Below the pieces are notes generated by a model. That model did not search any database. It saw only the letters and a list, made by a program, of their open reading frames with translations, and was not told the origin of the DNA. DNA of 64,000 nucleotides from Arthrobacter sp. Alg241-R88 (GTDB taxonomy: Bacteria; Actinomycetota; Actinomycetes; Actinomycetales; Micrococcaceae), in NCBI RefSeq assembly GCF_900537115.1, contig NZ_UNRG01000004.1, positions 216,384 through 280,383 on the forward strand. Reading direction: 5' to 3'. The position numbers and the translations under genes are program-made. Below are positions 7,620 through 15,996 of the stretch, piece after piece (position 1 is the stretch's first letter; every line of letters starts with the position of its first letter).

Positions 7620-9932
7620 CTACGCCTTCTTTCCGAAGCTCCGCAGCCGCAGCGAGTTCGCAACCACCAGGACCGAGCTCGCCGCCATCGCGGCGCCGGC
7701 GATCATCGGGTTGAGCAGCCCCAAGGCTGCTATCGGGATGCCCACGGCGTTGTAGAAAAACGCCCAGAACAGGTTTGTTTTGATGGTGGCCAGCGTCCTG
7801 CGGGACAGTTCGATGGCCTGCACCACCTGGGAGAGATCATTGCCCATGACGGTGAGGTCGGCAGCCTCGATGGCAACGTCGGTGCCGGATCCCATGGCGA
7901 TGCCAAGGTCAGCCTGGGCAAGCGCAGCAGCATCGTTGACGCCGTCCCCGGCCATGGCCACGGTGGCGCCGCTCGCCTGCAGCGCGCGCACCACCTCCAC
8001 CTTGCCCTCGGGCAGCACCCCTGCGTAGACGTCTGCGGGATCGATGCCGACGGCGGCGGCCACCTGGGCAGCTACGGCAGCGTTGTCACCGGTCAACAGA
8101 ATGGGCCGCAGGCCCAGGGATTTCATCCGTCCGACGGCGGCCGCAGAGCCGTCCTTGATGGTGTCCCGGAGGTTGATGATGCCCGCCGCAGTACCGTCCA
8201 CGGCGAGCCAGATGGCGGTGGCGCCGGCAGCTTCCGCCTCTGCAAACAGCTTCAGGTGTTCCGGCGTTATGGCAATGCCGTTTTCCTGCAGCCAGCCGGT
8301 GCGCCCGGCGGTCACCAGCCGGCCCTCGACGGCTCCCGTGACACCGCCGCCAGGAGCGGAACGGAAGTTGTGCACGGATGGCAACCGCGCGCCGTCGGGC
8401 GCTGTTTGTACGGCTTTCTGCGTTTCCTGGGCAACTGCCGCTGCGGCAATGGCCCGGGCAATGGGGTGCTCGGACGCCGCTTCCACAGCGCCGGCCAGCC
8501 GCAGTACTTCATGCTCTTCGAACCCGCCGAAGGCGAGCGTGGAGTCCACTGCCAGCATTCCGGTGGTGACGGTGCCGGTCTTGTCCAAAAGAATGGTGTC
8601 TACGGTGCGCGTGTCCTCCAGGACCTGCGGGCCCTTGATCAGGATTCCCAACTGCGCGCCCCTGCCGGTCCCCGTAAGCAGGCCGACCGGCGTGGCCAGC
8701 CCCAGCGCGCACGGGCAGGCGATCACCAGGACCGCGACGGCGGCGATAAAGGCCGAACGCAGCCCTCCGCCTTCCGCCCCTGCGAAGAGCAGCCAGAGCA
8801 CAAAGGTGAGGGCGGCAATTGCCAGGACCACCGGAACAAACACAGCGCTGATCCGGTCCGCGAGGCGGGCAATGGGAGCCTTGCCCGTCTGCGCCTGGGA
8901 CACAAGCCGCGCCATCTGCGCGAGCGTGGTCTCCGAACCCACCCGCGTGGCCCTGACCAGCAGGCGGCCGGAGGTATTGATGGTTGCGCCGGTGACGCGG
9001 CTGTCCGGGCCAACCTCAACTGGTACTGATTCGCCCGTGACCAGTGAGGCGTCCACGGCCGACGTCCCTTCGATCACCACGCCGTCGGTGGCGATCTTCT
9101 CGCCGGGCCGGACTATCAGGACATCGCCTACCTGGAGCCGGTCGGCAGGGACCCGGTGTTCGGTGCCATCGCGCAGAACGGTGGCGTCCTTTGCGCCGAG
9201 GCTGAGGAGGGCATGCAGGGCGTCTCCCGCCTTCTGCTTGGCGTTGGCTTCCAGGTAGCGCCCAAGAAGAAGGAACGTGGTGACCACGGCCGCGACCTCG
9301 AAGTAAAGGCCGCCCTGCTCCATACCTTCCATTCCAGGGTGCTGGGCCATCAGGGGATCCGAGAACAGCTGCCAGGCTGAGAAAAGGTATGCCGCGGCAA
9401 CGCCGATCGATACCAGTGTGTCCATGGTTGAGGCGAAGTGGCGGGCGTTGATGGCCGCTGCCCGGTGAAACGGCCACGCCGACCATGTGACCACCGGCAG
9501 GGCAAGTACCGCCGCCACCCAACCCCACTGCGGGAACTGGAGCACAGGGACCATGGAAATCAGGAACACCGGCACCGTAAAGGCGGCGGCGAGGATCAGG
9601 CGCGGGCGAAGCAGGGACGCGGCACCAGTTGCACCATCATCGGTCAACCCGATCCCGCCGGCGACGGGTTCGTCCTCCACCACTGGAGCACCCTGGTGGA
9701 CCTTTGCTTTGTACCCGGCCCCGTTGACGGTTTCTACCAGTTGCTCATCGGTGATTCCTGCCGGCACTGTCACGTGGGCGGATTCCAGGGGCAGGTTGAC
9801 CAGGGCCTGTACCCCGTCGAGCTTGCCGAGCTTCTTTTCCACCCGGTTGACGCAGGAGGCGCAGGTCATGCCCTCGATGTCGAGTTCCACCACCCTGGTT
9901 TCGGGCTGGTGGAGAAGTTCCTGGTTACTCAT
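7620..9932 (-). CDS. copA: Copper-exporting P1B-type ATPase
   Basis: This 770-residue membrane ATPase pumps Cu+ out of the cytoplasm. A single N-terminal heavy-metal domain carries GMTCASC (21-27). The transmembrane metal site is CPC (406-408), in VIACPCALGLATP. TGES of the actuator domain is at 299-302, the phosphorylation motif DKTGT at 450-454, the SEHP motif near 495, and GDGVNDAAAL in the hinge near 665. The length and the one-HMA layout match bacterial CopA. It is the last gene of a csoR-copZ-copA operon read leftward. Regulation should be copper-dependent derepression through CsoR at 10633-10676. Confidence 0.95.
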   Translation of the reverse strand: MSNQELLHQPETRVVELDIEGMTCASCVNRVEKKLGKLDGVQALVNLPLESAHVTVPAGITDEQLVETVNGAGYKAKVHQGAPVVEDEPVAGGIGLTDDGATGAASLLRPRLILAAAFTVPVFLISMVPVLQFPQWGWVAAVLALPVVTWSAWPFHRAAAINARHFASTMDTLVSIGVAAAYLFSAWQLFSDPLMAQHPGMEGMEQGGLYFEVAAVVTTFLLLGRYLEANAKQKAGDALHALLSLGAKDATVLRDGTEHRVPADRLQVGDVLIVRPGEKIATDGVVIEGTSAVDASLVTGESVPVEVGPDSRVTGATINTSGRLLVRATRVGSETTLAQMARLVSQAQTGKAPIARLADRISAVFVPVVLAIAALTFVLWLLFAGAEGGGLRSAFIAAVAVLVIACPCALGLATPVGLLTGTGRGAQLGILIKGPQVLEDTRTVDTILLDKTGTVTTGMLAVDSTLAFGGFEEHEVLRLAGAVEAASEHPIARAIAAAAVAQETQKAVQTAPDGARLPSVHNFRSAPGGGVTGAVEGRLVTAGRTGWLQENGIAITPEHLKLFAEAEAAGATAIWLAVDGTAAGIINLRDTIKDGSAAAVGRMKSLGLRPILLTGDNAAVAAQVAAAVGIDPADVYAGVLPEGKVEVVRALQASGATVAMAGDGVNDAAALAQADLGIAMGSGTDVAIEAADLTVMGNDLSQVVQAIELSRRTLATIKTNLFWAFFYNAVGIPIAALGLLNPMIAGAAMAASSVLVVANSLRLRSFGKKA

Positions 9933-9954
9933 GCGGCTCCCCGGGTTGGTGGAT

Positions 9955-10194
9955 CTAGGCTTCGTTTGCTACGACCAGGTAACCGGCCTCCGCTACGGCT
10001 TCGCCGATTTCCGAAGGTGACAGTTCAGTGGTGGAGGTGATGGTGACGGTGGAAATCCCGCCGGCGTTGAGCTCGACGTCCACCGCCTCTACGCCCGCGA
10101 GGGCTTCAAGTTCCTCGCTCACGGCCGAGACGCAGTGCCCGCAGGTCATTCCCGAGACGCTGACGGTTGTTGTGGTGGGAGAAATGGTGCTCAT
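9955..10194 (-). CDS. copZ: Copper chaperone, heavy-metal-associated domain protein
   Basis: This 79-residue single HMA domain protein has the metal-binding motif GMTCGHC (about 15-21). It should carry Cu+ to CopA and may pass copper to CsoR. The start ATG at 10194 follows AAGGAGCAGC. A longer open frame reaching 10530 overlaps csoR and is not real. The gene lies between csoR and copA with 22 bases to copA, so all three are almost certainly co-transcribed. Confidence 0.93.
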   Translation of the reverse strand: MSTISPTTTTVSVSGMTCGHCVSAVSEELEALAGVEAVDVELNAGGISTVTITSTTELSPSEIGEAVAEAGYLVVANEA

Positions 10195-10261
10195 GTGCTG
10201 CTCCTTGTTGTGGGGAAGGGGTTGATGATGGCGCCCGGCGGCATCCGGGGAAGGTGGGCTG

Positions 10262-10624
10262 CTACCGCAGGAGCCGGCCGATGGCGTCGGCGGCTTCCTT
10301 GACCTTGGCATCGATGGCTTCTGCGCGCAGCTCGGGGTTCGGTTCAGAGGCCGCACCAACCACGCAGTGGCCGATGTGCTCCTCGACGAGCCCCAGACTG
10401 ACCGCGTGCAGCGCCTTGGTGACGGCGGAGACCTGGGTGAGGATGTCGATGCAGTACTTGTCCTCATCCACCATGCGCGCGATTCCCCGCACTTGGCCCT
10501 CGATACGTTTGAGCCGGCGGAGGTAGGCATCCTTGTTCCCGGTATAGCCGTGCCCCGGCGCCACCTGGTCTGGGGTCACCTGGTCCGCGGTAGGCTCTGT
10601 GACTGCTTCATCGGTTGCGCTCAT
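10262..10624 (-). CDS. csoR: CsoR family copper-sensing repressor
   Basis: This 120-residue four-helix DNA-binding protein releases its operator when Cu+ binds. It keeps the three copper ligands with the spacing of the Mycobacterium tuberculosis protein: Cys58, His83 and Cys87 (C-x24-H-x3-C). The conserved RLKRIEGQVRGIARM helix starts at 37. The ATG at 10624 lies only a few bases after the predicted transcription start and has no Shine-Dalgarno sequence, so the first gene of the operon is probably translated leaderless. The unstructured first 25 residues are longer than in some homologues. Confidence 0.93.
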   Translation of the reverse strand: MSATDEAVTEPTADQVTPDQVAPGHGYTGNKDAYLRRLKRIEGQVRGIARMVDEDKYCIDILTQVSAVTKALHAVSLGLVEEHIGHCVVGAASEPNPELRAEAIDAKVKEAADAIGRLLR

Positions 10625-10632
10625 ACTTCCAC

Positions 10633-10676
10633 GGTATACCCCGCCGGGGTATCAAGGCAAGTACCCCTAGGGGGTA
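10633..10676 (-). promoter_or_regulatory. csoR-copZA promoter with two CsoR operators
   Basis: Two GC-rich palindromes, ATACCCC-GCC-GGGGTAT (10636-10652) and TACCCC-TAG-GGGGTA (10662-10676), lie 25 bp apart centre to centre. C-tract/G-tract dyads of this form are typical CsoR sites. On the minus strand TTGCCT (10655-10660) and TATACC (10633-10638), with a 16-base spacer, form the promoter. The first palindrome covers the spacer and -10. The second lies just upstream of the -35. Transcription would start near 10626, at or next to the csoR ATG. Confidence 0.8.
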
Positions 10677-10713
10677 TTGCTACCGCCGTGCCATGGTTTT
10701 TGGGCAACAAAAA

Positions 10714-10752
10714 GCTCCGGAGTGCGTTATTGGGGGATACGCACTCCGGAGC
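10714..10752 (-). terminator. Terminator hairpin downstream of the universal stress gene
   Basis: A perfect 13-bp stem pairs 10714-10726 (GCTCCGGAGTGCG) with 10740-10752. On the minus strand it runs into TTTTTGTTG, a classic intrinsic terminator for leftward transcription arriving from 10908. The rest of the 283-base gap 10625-10907 holds the csoR operators and about 150 bases in which I see nothing else convincing. Confidence 0.75.
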
Positions 10753-10907
10753 AGCTTTTGGGCAAACCTGGCTTCCACGTCTGTGGAACCGGCCTGCTTG
10801 AATCAGCTTACTGGCTGGTAGTCCATGACGCCAGCACCCGGAATAACTACTTTCGCTTTACTTTCCCTGCCGTAATTTCTGCGCATCTGCGAGGGTCTTT
10901 TCGCAGC

Positions 10908-11423
10908 TCAAGGCCGGTCCTCGTGGGCAGCCCTGCGGTACGGGACGATGAGTACAGGCCTGCTCTGATGGTGCGTGAGCCAGGCACCTACCGACCCACT
11001 GAGTGCCTCCGCCAGGCGGTGGGAGAGTCCCCGCTCAGAGGTTCCCACAATGATCATCGGCGCGTTGGTTTCCGCGGCAAGTTGGGCTAGGGCACGGGCA
11101 GGATCGCCCGTGAGGGTCTCAAGGGTCCATTCCGCAGCCGCCGTGCCAGGCGGCACTCGGGCCACCGCAGCTTCGATCGCAGCCTTAAGCTCCATCGTCA
11201 CGCCGCCGATGTTCTCAGCATCAGCGTCCGGGTGGAGCGAAAGCCGGTGGGCGGACCGGGCCGGGTCCCATTCCACCAGGTAGCTGGCCTCGTCAACGTA
11301 GGCACAAAGCAAGCGGGTCCCCAGTTTCGCAGCGAGGCCGGCGGCGGTTTGCAGGACCTCCGGATGCTGCCCGGGGGCCACGCCCACCAGCAGCGGAGAA
11401 GTACCGCGCAGATGTTCTGACAT
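10908..11423 (-). CDS. Universal stress protein (UspA family)
   Basis: This 171-residue protein has an alpha/beta Usp fold. The C-terminal nucleotide-binding signature is present as VGTSERGLSHRLAEALSGSV followed by RPVLIVP (about 128-162), close to the G-2x-G-9x-G-S/T pattern of ATP-binding members. Usp proteins support survival in stasis, oxidative stress or hypoxia. The gene is the last of a likely leftward series after the surface protein and the sortase, with 56 bases to the sortase and a terminator downstream. Confidence 0.85.
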   Translation of the reverse strand: MSEHLRGTSPLLVGVAPGQHPEVLQTAAGLAAKLGTRLLCAYVDEASYLVEWDPARSAHRLSLHPDADAENIGGVTMELKAAIEAAVARVPPGTAAAEWTLETLTGDPARALAQLAAETNAPMIIVGTSERGLSHRLAEALSGSVGAWLTHHQSRPVLIVPYRRAAHEDRP

Positions 11424-11479
11424 AGTTTATTCTCGGCCTCCTTGGACCCTCTTGAACAGCACCATTCCGCCAGTGAACG

Positions 11480-12223
11480 TCAGCCGGTGACGGGCGAAGC
11501 CGTGACCACCACGTTTTTGCCCCAGGGATCTTCGGTAAAGCAGCTGATCAGGACCAGCCGGTTGGGCATGATGTCCCAGATGGGACTGTCCTTCAGGTTG
11601 GACTTCAGGTACGTCGTCACACTGGCCACTTCGTAGGCAATCGTGCCGGTTGTGGTGTCCACCTCGAATCGATCGCCCACGGTTGCCGCTGAGCTCAGAT
11701 GGTTGAAGGGTGCCTCCGCGCCCTCCCAGCTATGGCCGATCACGTACGTGGTGTTGGCCGAGCCGTGTCCCGGGGTGCCGAATGCGGTCAGCCAGTAACC
11801 GTCCTTGGTGGCAGGCGGAACGATTGTTTGGCTGGCATGTGCGGAGTCGTCCAGCTCCAGCGCATGCACGGCCACATCGAAAGCGGCCGAGGCGTAGCGG
11901 ATCCGCACTGGTTCCGCCGCTGCGGGAAGGGCAGGAGCCGCAGCTTGCTGTGCGGGGGAATCGGCGGGGGTTGACCTCCGCCCTTCCGGTGGGCCCGTGA
12001 CCGCCATCGGCGCCGGTTCTGCGGAGTTGATGACGGCGGGGGTTGATTCGGTCACCGTCCCGCTTCTCCCGGCAGGGAGTTGCGCCTGCTGGAACAGGGG
12101 GGCGCCGAACGTGATGAGCACAAAGGCCAGGACACCGCACAGGAGAATGGCCAGGTCGCCGCGGTTCCAACGCCTCCACCCGCGCGCTTTCCGGTCCGCG
12201 TGCCGGCTGCGTTCCTTTGACAT
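11480..12223 (-). CDS. Class F sortase
   Basis: This 247-residue membrane-anchored transpeptidase would attach a surface protein to the cell wall. One N-terminal helix (about 22-42, after a basic RSRHADRKARGWRRW stretch) is followed by a Pro/Ala-rich linker and the sortase beta-barrel. The catalytic His lies in YVIGHSW, the Cys in LVLISCFTED, and an Arg seven residues before that Cys in MPNRLVL. The SCF context replaces the usual TC, as is common in class F enzymes. ATG at 12223 with AGGAG is preferred over an in-frame GTG at 12235. Its obvious substrate is the protein encoded immediately upstream. Confidence 0.87.
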   Translation of the reverse strand: MSKERSRHADRKARGWRRWNRGDLAILLCGVLAFVLITFGAPLFQQAQLPAGRSGTVTESTPAVINSAEPAPMAVTGPPEGRRSTPADSPAQQAAAPALPAAAEPVRIRYASAAFDVAVHALELDDSAHASQTIVPPATKDGYWLTAFGTPGHGSANTTYVIGHSWEGAEAPFNHLSSAATVGDRFEVDTTTGTIAYEVASVTTYLKSNLKDSPIWDIMPNRLVLISCFTEDPWGKNVVVTASPVTG

Positions 12224-12254
12224 GCTGCTCCTCACCGCTGGTGCCGGGGTAGGA

Positions 12255-12293
12255 AGGAAGGCGCCCCGCCGGGCACTGGCGGAACGCCTTCCT
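12255..12293 (-). terminator. Weak hairpin between surface protein and sortase genes
   Basis: AGGAAGGCG (12255-12263) pairs with CGCCTTCCT (12285-12293) around a 21-base loop in the 104-base gap. There is no T-run on the minus strand. It may attenuate transcription into the sortase gene rather than stop it. Confidence 0.4.
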
Positions 12294-12327
12294 CGTCAGG
12301 TGGGCCGCGGTTGCTGCCTGGCCGGCG

Positions 12328-13011
12328 TCAGTCGGCCAGGTGCGCGGTGTGGGACTTGCGCCGGACCATTACTGCCGCTCCCGCTGCAAACAGTGCACCC
12401 AGGCCGGCCAGCCAGGAGGGTGCGCCGTCAGAGCCGCCGACGGCGGTCTGGGCGTTGTACCCCTGGTTGGTTCCCAGGCTTGTGGTGGCAGCGGGCACCG
12501 CGGCCGCCTGCTGCGGAGCAGCAGCCCTCGGCTGGGCTGCCGCCGGCTGTTGGGGCACGACGACGGTCGCTGCGGGAGGCGCGACGGCCGCCGGTGGGAC
12601 AACAGGAGACTGCTCAACCACCGGTGTTACAACCTGCGGCTCGACGACGGGCTGGTTAACACCAGCCGGGTTCTCTACCGGAGGGTTGCCGGCAGGCGGG
12701 TTCTCCACGGGTGGGACCACGACCGTCGGGACCTTGCACCCATTGGCGTGGGTGGCGCTGCCAGCGGCCCAGTTCTGCCCCTCTTCCATGCCGTCATGGG
12801 GCGGGATGATGTCTGCGCTGTGGTCGGCATGGCCGTTCAGCCCCGGGAGGGCAACCATGTTCTCGGTGAAGTGCCCGGAGTTGGAGCCCGATCCTGCGTG
12901 GCAGATGACAATCTTGTCGTCGTCGTCGGATCCACGGTCCGCTACCGCCGGAGCCGCGACGGCAAATGCCGCCAGGCCCAGCACCCCCAACGTTGTGATG
13001 GCTCGTTTCAT
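12328..13011 (-). CDS. Cell-wall-anchored surface protein with non-LPXTG sorting signal
   Basis: A 227-residue precursor. The signal peptide is 1-24 (AVA-D). An N-terminal domain carries VICHAG, LNGHADHSADIIP and a later HANGC (about 35-92), the recurring ICH...GHxxH...DIIP module of actinobacterial surface proteins. A low-complexity Pro/Val/Ala stalk (95-175) contains NPPVENP-type repeats. The C-terminus has NAQTAVG (186-192), a hydrophobic helix (199-215) and RRK, the layout of a sortase signal but without LPXTG or LAXTG. The neighbouring class F sortase is the likely partner. The ligand of the exposed domain is unknown. Its His/Asp-rich module could bind a metal. Confidence 0.82.
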   Translation of the reverse strand: MKRAITTLGVLGLAAFAVAAPAVADRGSDDDDKIVICHAGSGSNSGHFTENMVALPGLNGHADHSADIIPPHDGMEEGQNWAAGSATHANGCKVPTVVVPPVENPPAGNPPVENPAGVNQPVVEPQVVTPVVEQSPVVPPAAVAPPAATVVVPQQPAAAQPRAAAPQQAAAVPAATTSLGTNQGYNAQTAVGGSDGAPSWLAGLGALFAAGAAVMVRRKSHTAHLAD

Positions 13012-13296
13012 GATGATTCTCCCCAGTTGTCGATGTGAAACGGACCATGGCGAGGAGGATCAGCGAATGCGCCGAATGCCCCAGCAGCACGGTCAGCTTG
13101 CTTGAGTTTTCAGGCTAGGGCGGGCCACTGTTGCCGGTCGCGAGTAGGGAGTACTCGTCTTTCAGGGGCTCCCGGCGGCCCGGTTACTTGCCGGTACCCG
13201 AAAAGATAGAAGCACCACTCGGTGCAGCCGCAATACCTTGTAGCGGGCGTTGACCGCGCCTACCGTTGAAGCAGGCGACGAAAGGGCGTGGAGGGC

Positions 13297-13497
13297 ATGG
13301 AAATTTTCATGTGGTGGCTTGACCTGGACCTTGCAAGCAAGGAATGGCTGCGGGAGAACCTTCGGGCCGAGGAGCTTCCGCTTCCGGTGCTGCAAGGCAT
13401 TGCGGAGGCAGGCGGACCCCATCCGGACAACCCCGCGGCAGCCTTGACGGCGGCCGACTGGGACTTCATCGAAACCCAGTCGGAGTTCGTGGACTAG
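13297..13497 (+). CDS. Small acidic hypothetical protein
   Basis: A 66-residue soluble protein rich in Trp, Leu, Glu and Asp (MWWLDLDL near the start, DWDFIETQSEFVD at the end). Codon usage matches true genes nearby. The ATG at 13297 has AAAGGG ten bases upstream. A GTG at 13288 is also possible. The 285-base gap to the left (13012-13296) holds the promoter region of the surface protein gene and no other gene that I can see. I recognise no family. Confidence 0.6.
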   Translation: MEIFMWWLDLDLASKEWLRENLRAEELPLPVLQGIAEAGGPHPDNPAAALTAADWDFIETQSEFVD

Positions 13498-13559
13498 CGA
13501 AACCAGGCTTTCGGCGATACAGAAGAAAACCGTTGCGGGCTGCCCGGGGCGGTGGTTGC

Positions 13560-14666
13560 ATGGTGGGCATGACAACCGCAAAGAGTTTTGTCTTAGCGAT
13601 CGGCACTAAAAAGGGCCTGTGGATCGCAACCAGCCAGGACAGGCGCGAATGGTCCTTCACTGGCCCGCATTTCCTGATGAGCGAGATCCCCAGCATTGGG
13701 ATCGACACCCGGAACGGCCGCACACGGATCATGGTCGGTGTCCGGAACGAGCATTGGGGGCCAACCGTGGCCCACTCGGATGACCTTGGCGCTACGTGGT
13801 CCGAGCCTGAACAGGGCGCCATCAAGTTCCCGGAGGACACCGGCGCCGCACTGGAGCGGATCTGGCAGATCTATCCGGACGCCGAGTCCCGCCCGGGCGT
13901 CGTTTGGGCAGGGGCGGAACCCATCTCGGTCTGGAAATCCACTGACGGCGGCGAACACTTCGAGCTTAACCGCGGCCTGTGGGACCACCCCCACCGCACC
14001 GAATGGGGCGCCGGCTACGGCGGCGCCGCCGCCCACTCGATCGTGGTCCACCCCGCCCGCGAAACCGTGCACGTCGCCATGAGCACCGGCGGCGTCTACC
14101 GCTCGCTCGACGGCGGCGCCTCCTGGGAGGCGCGGAACCGGGGCATCTCGGCCTACTTCATGCCTGACCCCAACCCGGAATTTGGCCAGTGCGTGCACAA
14201 GATAGCCGCGGACGCCGCCGTCGACGGCCGCCTCTATGCCCAAAACCATCACGGCGTCTACCGCACGGACGACAACGCGGAGACCTGGAACTCCATCGCT
14301 GAGGGCCTGCCCGCCGACTTCGGATTCGTGATGCTGACCCACCCCCGCCGGGAAGGTACCGCCTGGGTTGTCCCGCTGAAGGCCGACGGCGAACGTATCC
14401 CGCCCAACGGCGAGCTGGCAGTCCACCGCACGGACGACGCCGGCGGCTCCTGGAAGAGGCTCAGCAACGGACTGCCAACCGGCGAGTACAACAGTGTCCT
14501 GCGGGACGCCGCCTCCGTGGACACCGCGGAACCGGCCGGCGTTTACTTCGGCACCCGCGGGGGCACCGTTTACGCCAGTGCGGACGAGGGGGAGACGTTT
14601 ACCGAAGTGGCAGCCCATCTGCCGGATGTGCTGTGCGTGCGGGCGGCAGTGGTTGCCGGTGCCTGA
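13560..14666 (+). CDS. BNR/YVTN-repeat beta-propeller protein (exo-alpha-sialidase-like fold)
   Basis: A 368-residue cytosolic protein without a signal peptide. It contains at least four Asp-box-like repeats: SDDLGATWSE, STDGGEHFE, SLDGGASWEA and TDDAGGSWKR. These mark a WD40/YVTN/BNR-type six- or seven-bladed propeller. The catalytic residues of true sialidases are not apparent, so a sialidase activity should not be assumed. The start ATG at 13560 has GGTGG in front. A second ATG at 13569 is also possible. A MoaD/ThiS-like gene follows after 37 bases, a pairing that I recall from many bacterial genomes, which suggests a joint but unknown role. Confidence 0.8.
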   Translation: MVGMTTAKSFVLAIGTKKGLWIATSQDRREWSFTGPHFLMSEIPSIGIDTRNGRTRIMVGVRNEHWGPTVAHSDDLGATWSEPEQGAIKFPEDTGAALERIWQIYPDAESRPGVVWAGAEPISVWKSTDGGEHFELNRGLWDHPHRTEWGAGYGGAAAHSIVVHPARETVHVAMSTGGVYRSLDGGASWEARNRGISAYFMPDPNPEFGQCVHKIAADAAVDGRLYAQNHHGVYRTDDNAETWNSIAEGLPADFGFVMLTHPRREGTAWVVPLKADGERIPPNGELAVHRTDDAGGSWKRLSNGLPTGEYNSVLRDAASVDTAEPAGVYFGTRGGTVYASADEGETFTEVAAHLPDVLCVRAAVVAGA

Positions 14667-14703
14667 CAGCACTTTGCCGGGCAGCGCGCCGCCCCAGGGC
14701 ACG

Positions 14704-15024
14704 ATGGCGACGGCTGGTGACAGAGGGCAGGCCGCAGCGCCCAGTATCACCGTGGTTCTTCCCAGCATTCTTCAGCCCCTGGCCGGCGGGCAGTCCATCC
14801 TGACTGCGCCCGCCGATGGGCCCGTGACGGTTGCTGAGCTGCTGGATGCCGTTACCACGGACTTCGCCGTGCTGGCCCGGCGGCTCCGGGACGAGACGGG
14901 AGCGTTGCGGCGCTTCGTGAATATCTATGTGGACGGCGATGAAGTTCGGCGGCTGCAGGGACTGGAGACCGAAGTGTCACCCGGCCAGGAGGTGCTGGTT
15001 ATCCAGTCAGTGGCCGGAGGCTGA
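14704..15024 (+). CDS. MoaD/ThiS family ubiquitin-like protein
   Basis: This 106-residue protein has a beta-grasp fold. It shows the segment VTVAELLDAV, the VNIYVDGDEVRRLQGLET stretch and an exact C-terminal Gly-Gly (IQSVAGG), the feature adenylated and thiocarboxylated in sulfur carriers. No moaE, thiG, thiF or other molybdopterin/thiamine gene is nearby, so its job need not be cofactor synthesis. It follows the BNR-repeat gene. ATG at 14704 is chosen. A GTG at 14659 overlapping the upstream stop would add 15 residues. Confidence 0.82.
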   Translation: MATAGDRGQAAAPSITVVLPSILQPLAGGQSILTAPADGPVTVAELLDAVTTDFAVLARRLRDETGALRRFVNIYVDGDEVRRLQGLETEVSPGQEVLVIQSVAGG

Positions 15025-15132
15025 CGCGCCTCTACGGGCGTGGTGCTTGGCGGTGGCGGGCAGTCCTTACTGACTACACCCGCCCTCGCGGCGCTAATTG
15101 TCGGGGAAGGCACACGTGAACAGGAGCATGTG

Positions 15133-15369
15133 TCAAGCGATCCGCCACACGCTGCATTCGTCCGTATTGACGGCTTTCCGCAGGCCGGTGATCCGGTCCA
15201 GAATCCATACCACGCCGATGCCGGGCGCTGTTTCCTGCACACTGCCGCGGCGGATCACTACGTCATCGTAGGAAGGGCCCACCGAGAGCCGGGCTTCAAT
15301 TTCATCACCGCGGTGGAGCTGGTCCAGGGCGCGGACTCTGGTTACATTGGCTGCTGCTTTCTTCAACAT
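15133..15369 (-). CDS. Small hypothetical protein
   Basis: This 78-residue soluble protein begins MLKKAAANVTRVRALDQLHR and contains a likely beta-rich core (DEIEARLSVGPSYDDVVIRRG, GIGVVWILDRITGLRKAV). AGGAGG lies nine bases before ATG at 15369, a very strong ribosome site, so the gene is real. It is convergent with the MoaD-like gene. The 165 bases to the next gene hold no visible feature. I recognise no family. Confidence 0.6.
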   Translation of the reverse strand: MLKKAAANVTRVRALDQLHRGDEIEARLSVGPSYDDVVIRRGSVQETAPGIGVVWILDRITGLRKAVNTDECSVWRIA

Positions 15370-15534
15370 GGCGGGGCCTCCTGACTGGAGCTGGTGCCGG
15401 CTCTTGCCTGCACTACCAAGTGTGCTCGGCCAATGTTGCGCGCTGGTTTCCTCGCGGTTAGGCGCCGGTTAGTTCTTGAAGCCGGAACTGTTTCCCGACC
15501 GCGGTCTGCAACGACCGGACCTTAGGGTGGTGCC

Positions 15535-15930
15535 ATGGAGATCGTCGACGGGATCTGGGCAGCCCTGCTGGGTGCGGCGGCGATTGCGCCGCTGGCAACG
15601 TTCGGGGTGGTCCTGGTGGCTTACCTGACCTACCGGCAACGGTCACGCGCGGACAGGAGGGACCAGTGGTGGAAGCGGGCGCAATGGGCCATTGACTCCG
15701 CACTGAATGACGCCGACCCGCAGCGCCGCCTGGCCGGCTTGAAGGTGCTGGTCCAGCTCATCGGCAGCGACCTTGCCACCGCCGAGGACGCGGAGCTGAT
15801 GAGCGCCCTGGCCGTCGGGATACGCGACCAGGAGCAGGACGGCCGGCGGACGGTAACGGTGTCCCCTCCGGTAAAAGAGCGGATCCTGGCGGAAGCCGAA
15901 CGCCTGTTGCAGGCGGCTTCCACCCGCTGA
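15535..15930 (+). CDS. Single-pass membrane hypothetical protein
   Basis: A 131-residue protein with one N-terminal transmembrane helix (about 8-30) followed by a basic RQRSRADRRDQWWKR motif and a helical cytosolic domain of about 95 residues. The Trp-rich WWKRAQWAIDSAL element is shared with small actinobacterial membrane proteins of unknown role. ATG at 15535 follows AGGGTGG. It is convergent with the GH13 gene. Confidence 0.65.
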   Translation: MEIVDGIWAALLGAAAIAPLATFGVVLVAYLTYRQRSRADRRDQWWKRAQWAIDSALNDADPQRRLAGLKVLVQLIGSDLATAEDAELMSALAVGIRDQEQDGRRTVTVSPPVKERILAEAERLLQAASTR

Positions 15931-15996
15931 CGGTGTCCAAACTGCCGTCCTAACTGTTGCCCGGCAGCCGAGCGGCCGCCCGTTTGTACCAGGCAC

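Noticed and set aside
10802-10826. Tiny minus-strand frame MDYQPVS in the gap before the universal stress gene
   Set aside because: Seven codons with no ribosome site and no adjoining attenuator. Too short to support.
13560-14666. Active sialidase
   Set aside because: Asp-box-like repeats are present, but the catalytic Arg triad, Tyr and Asp of sialidases could not be identified and there is no secretion signal.
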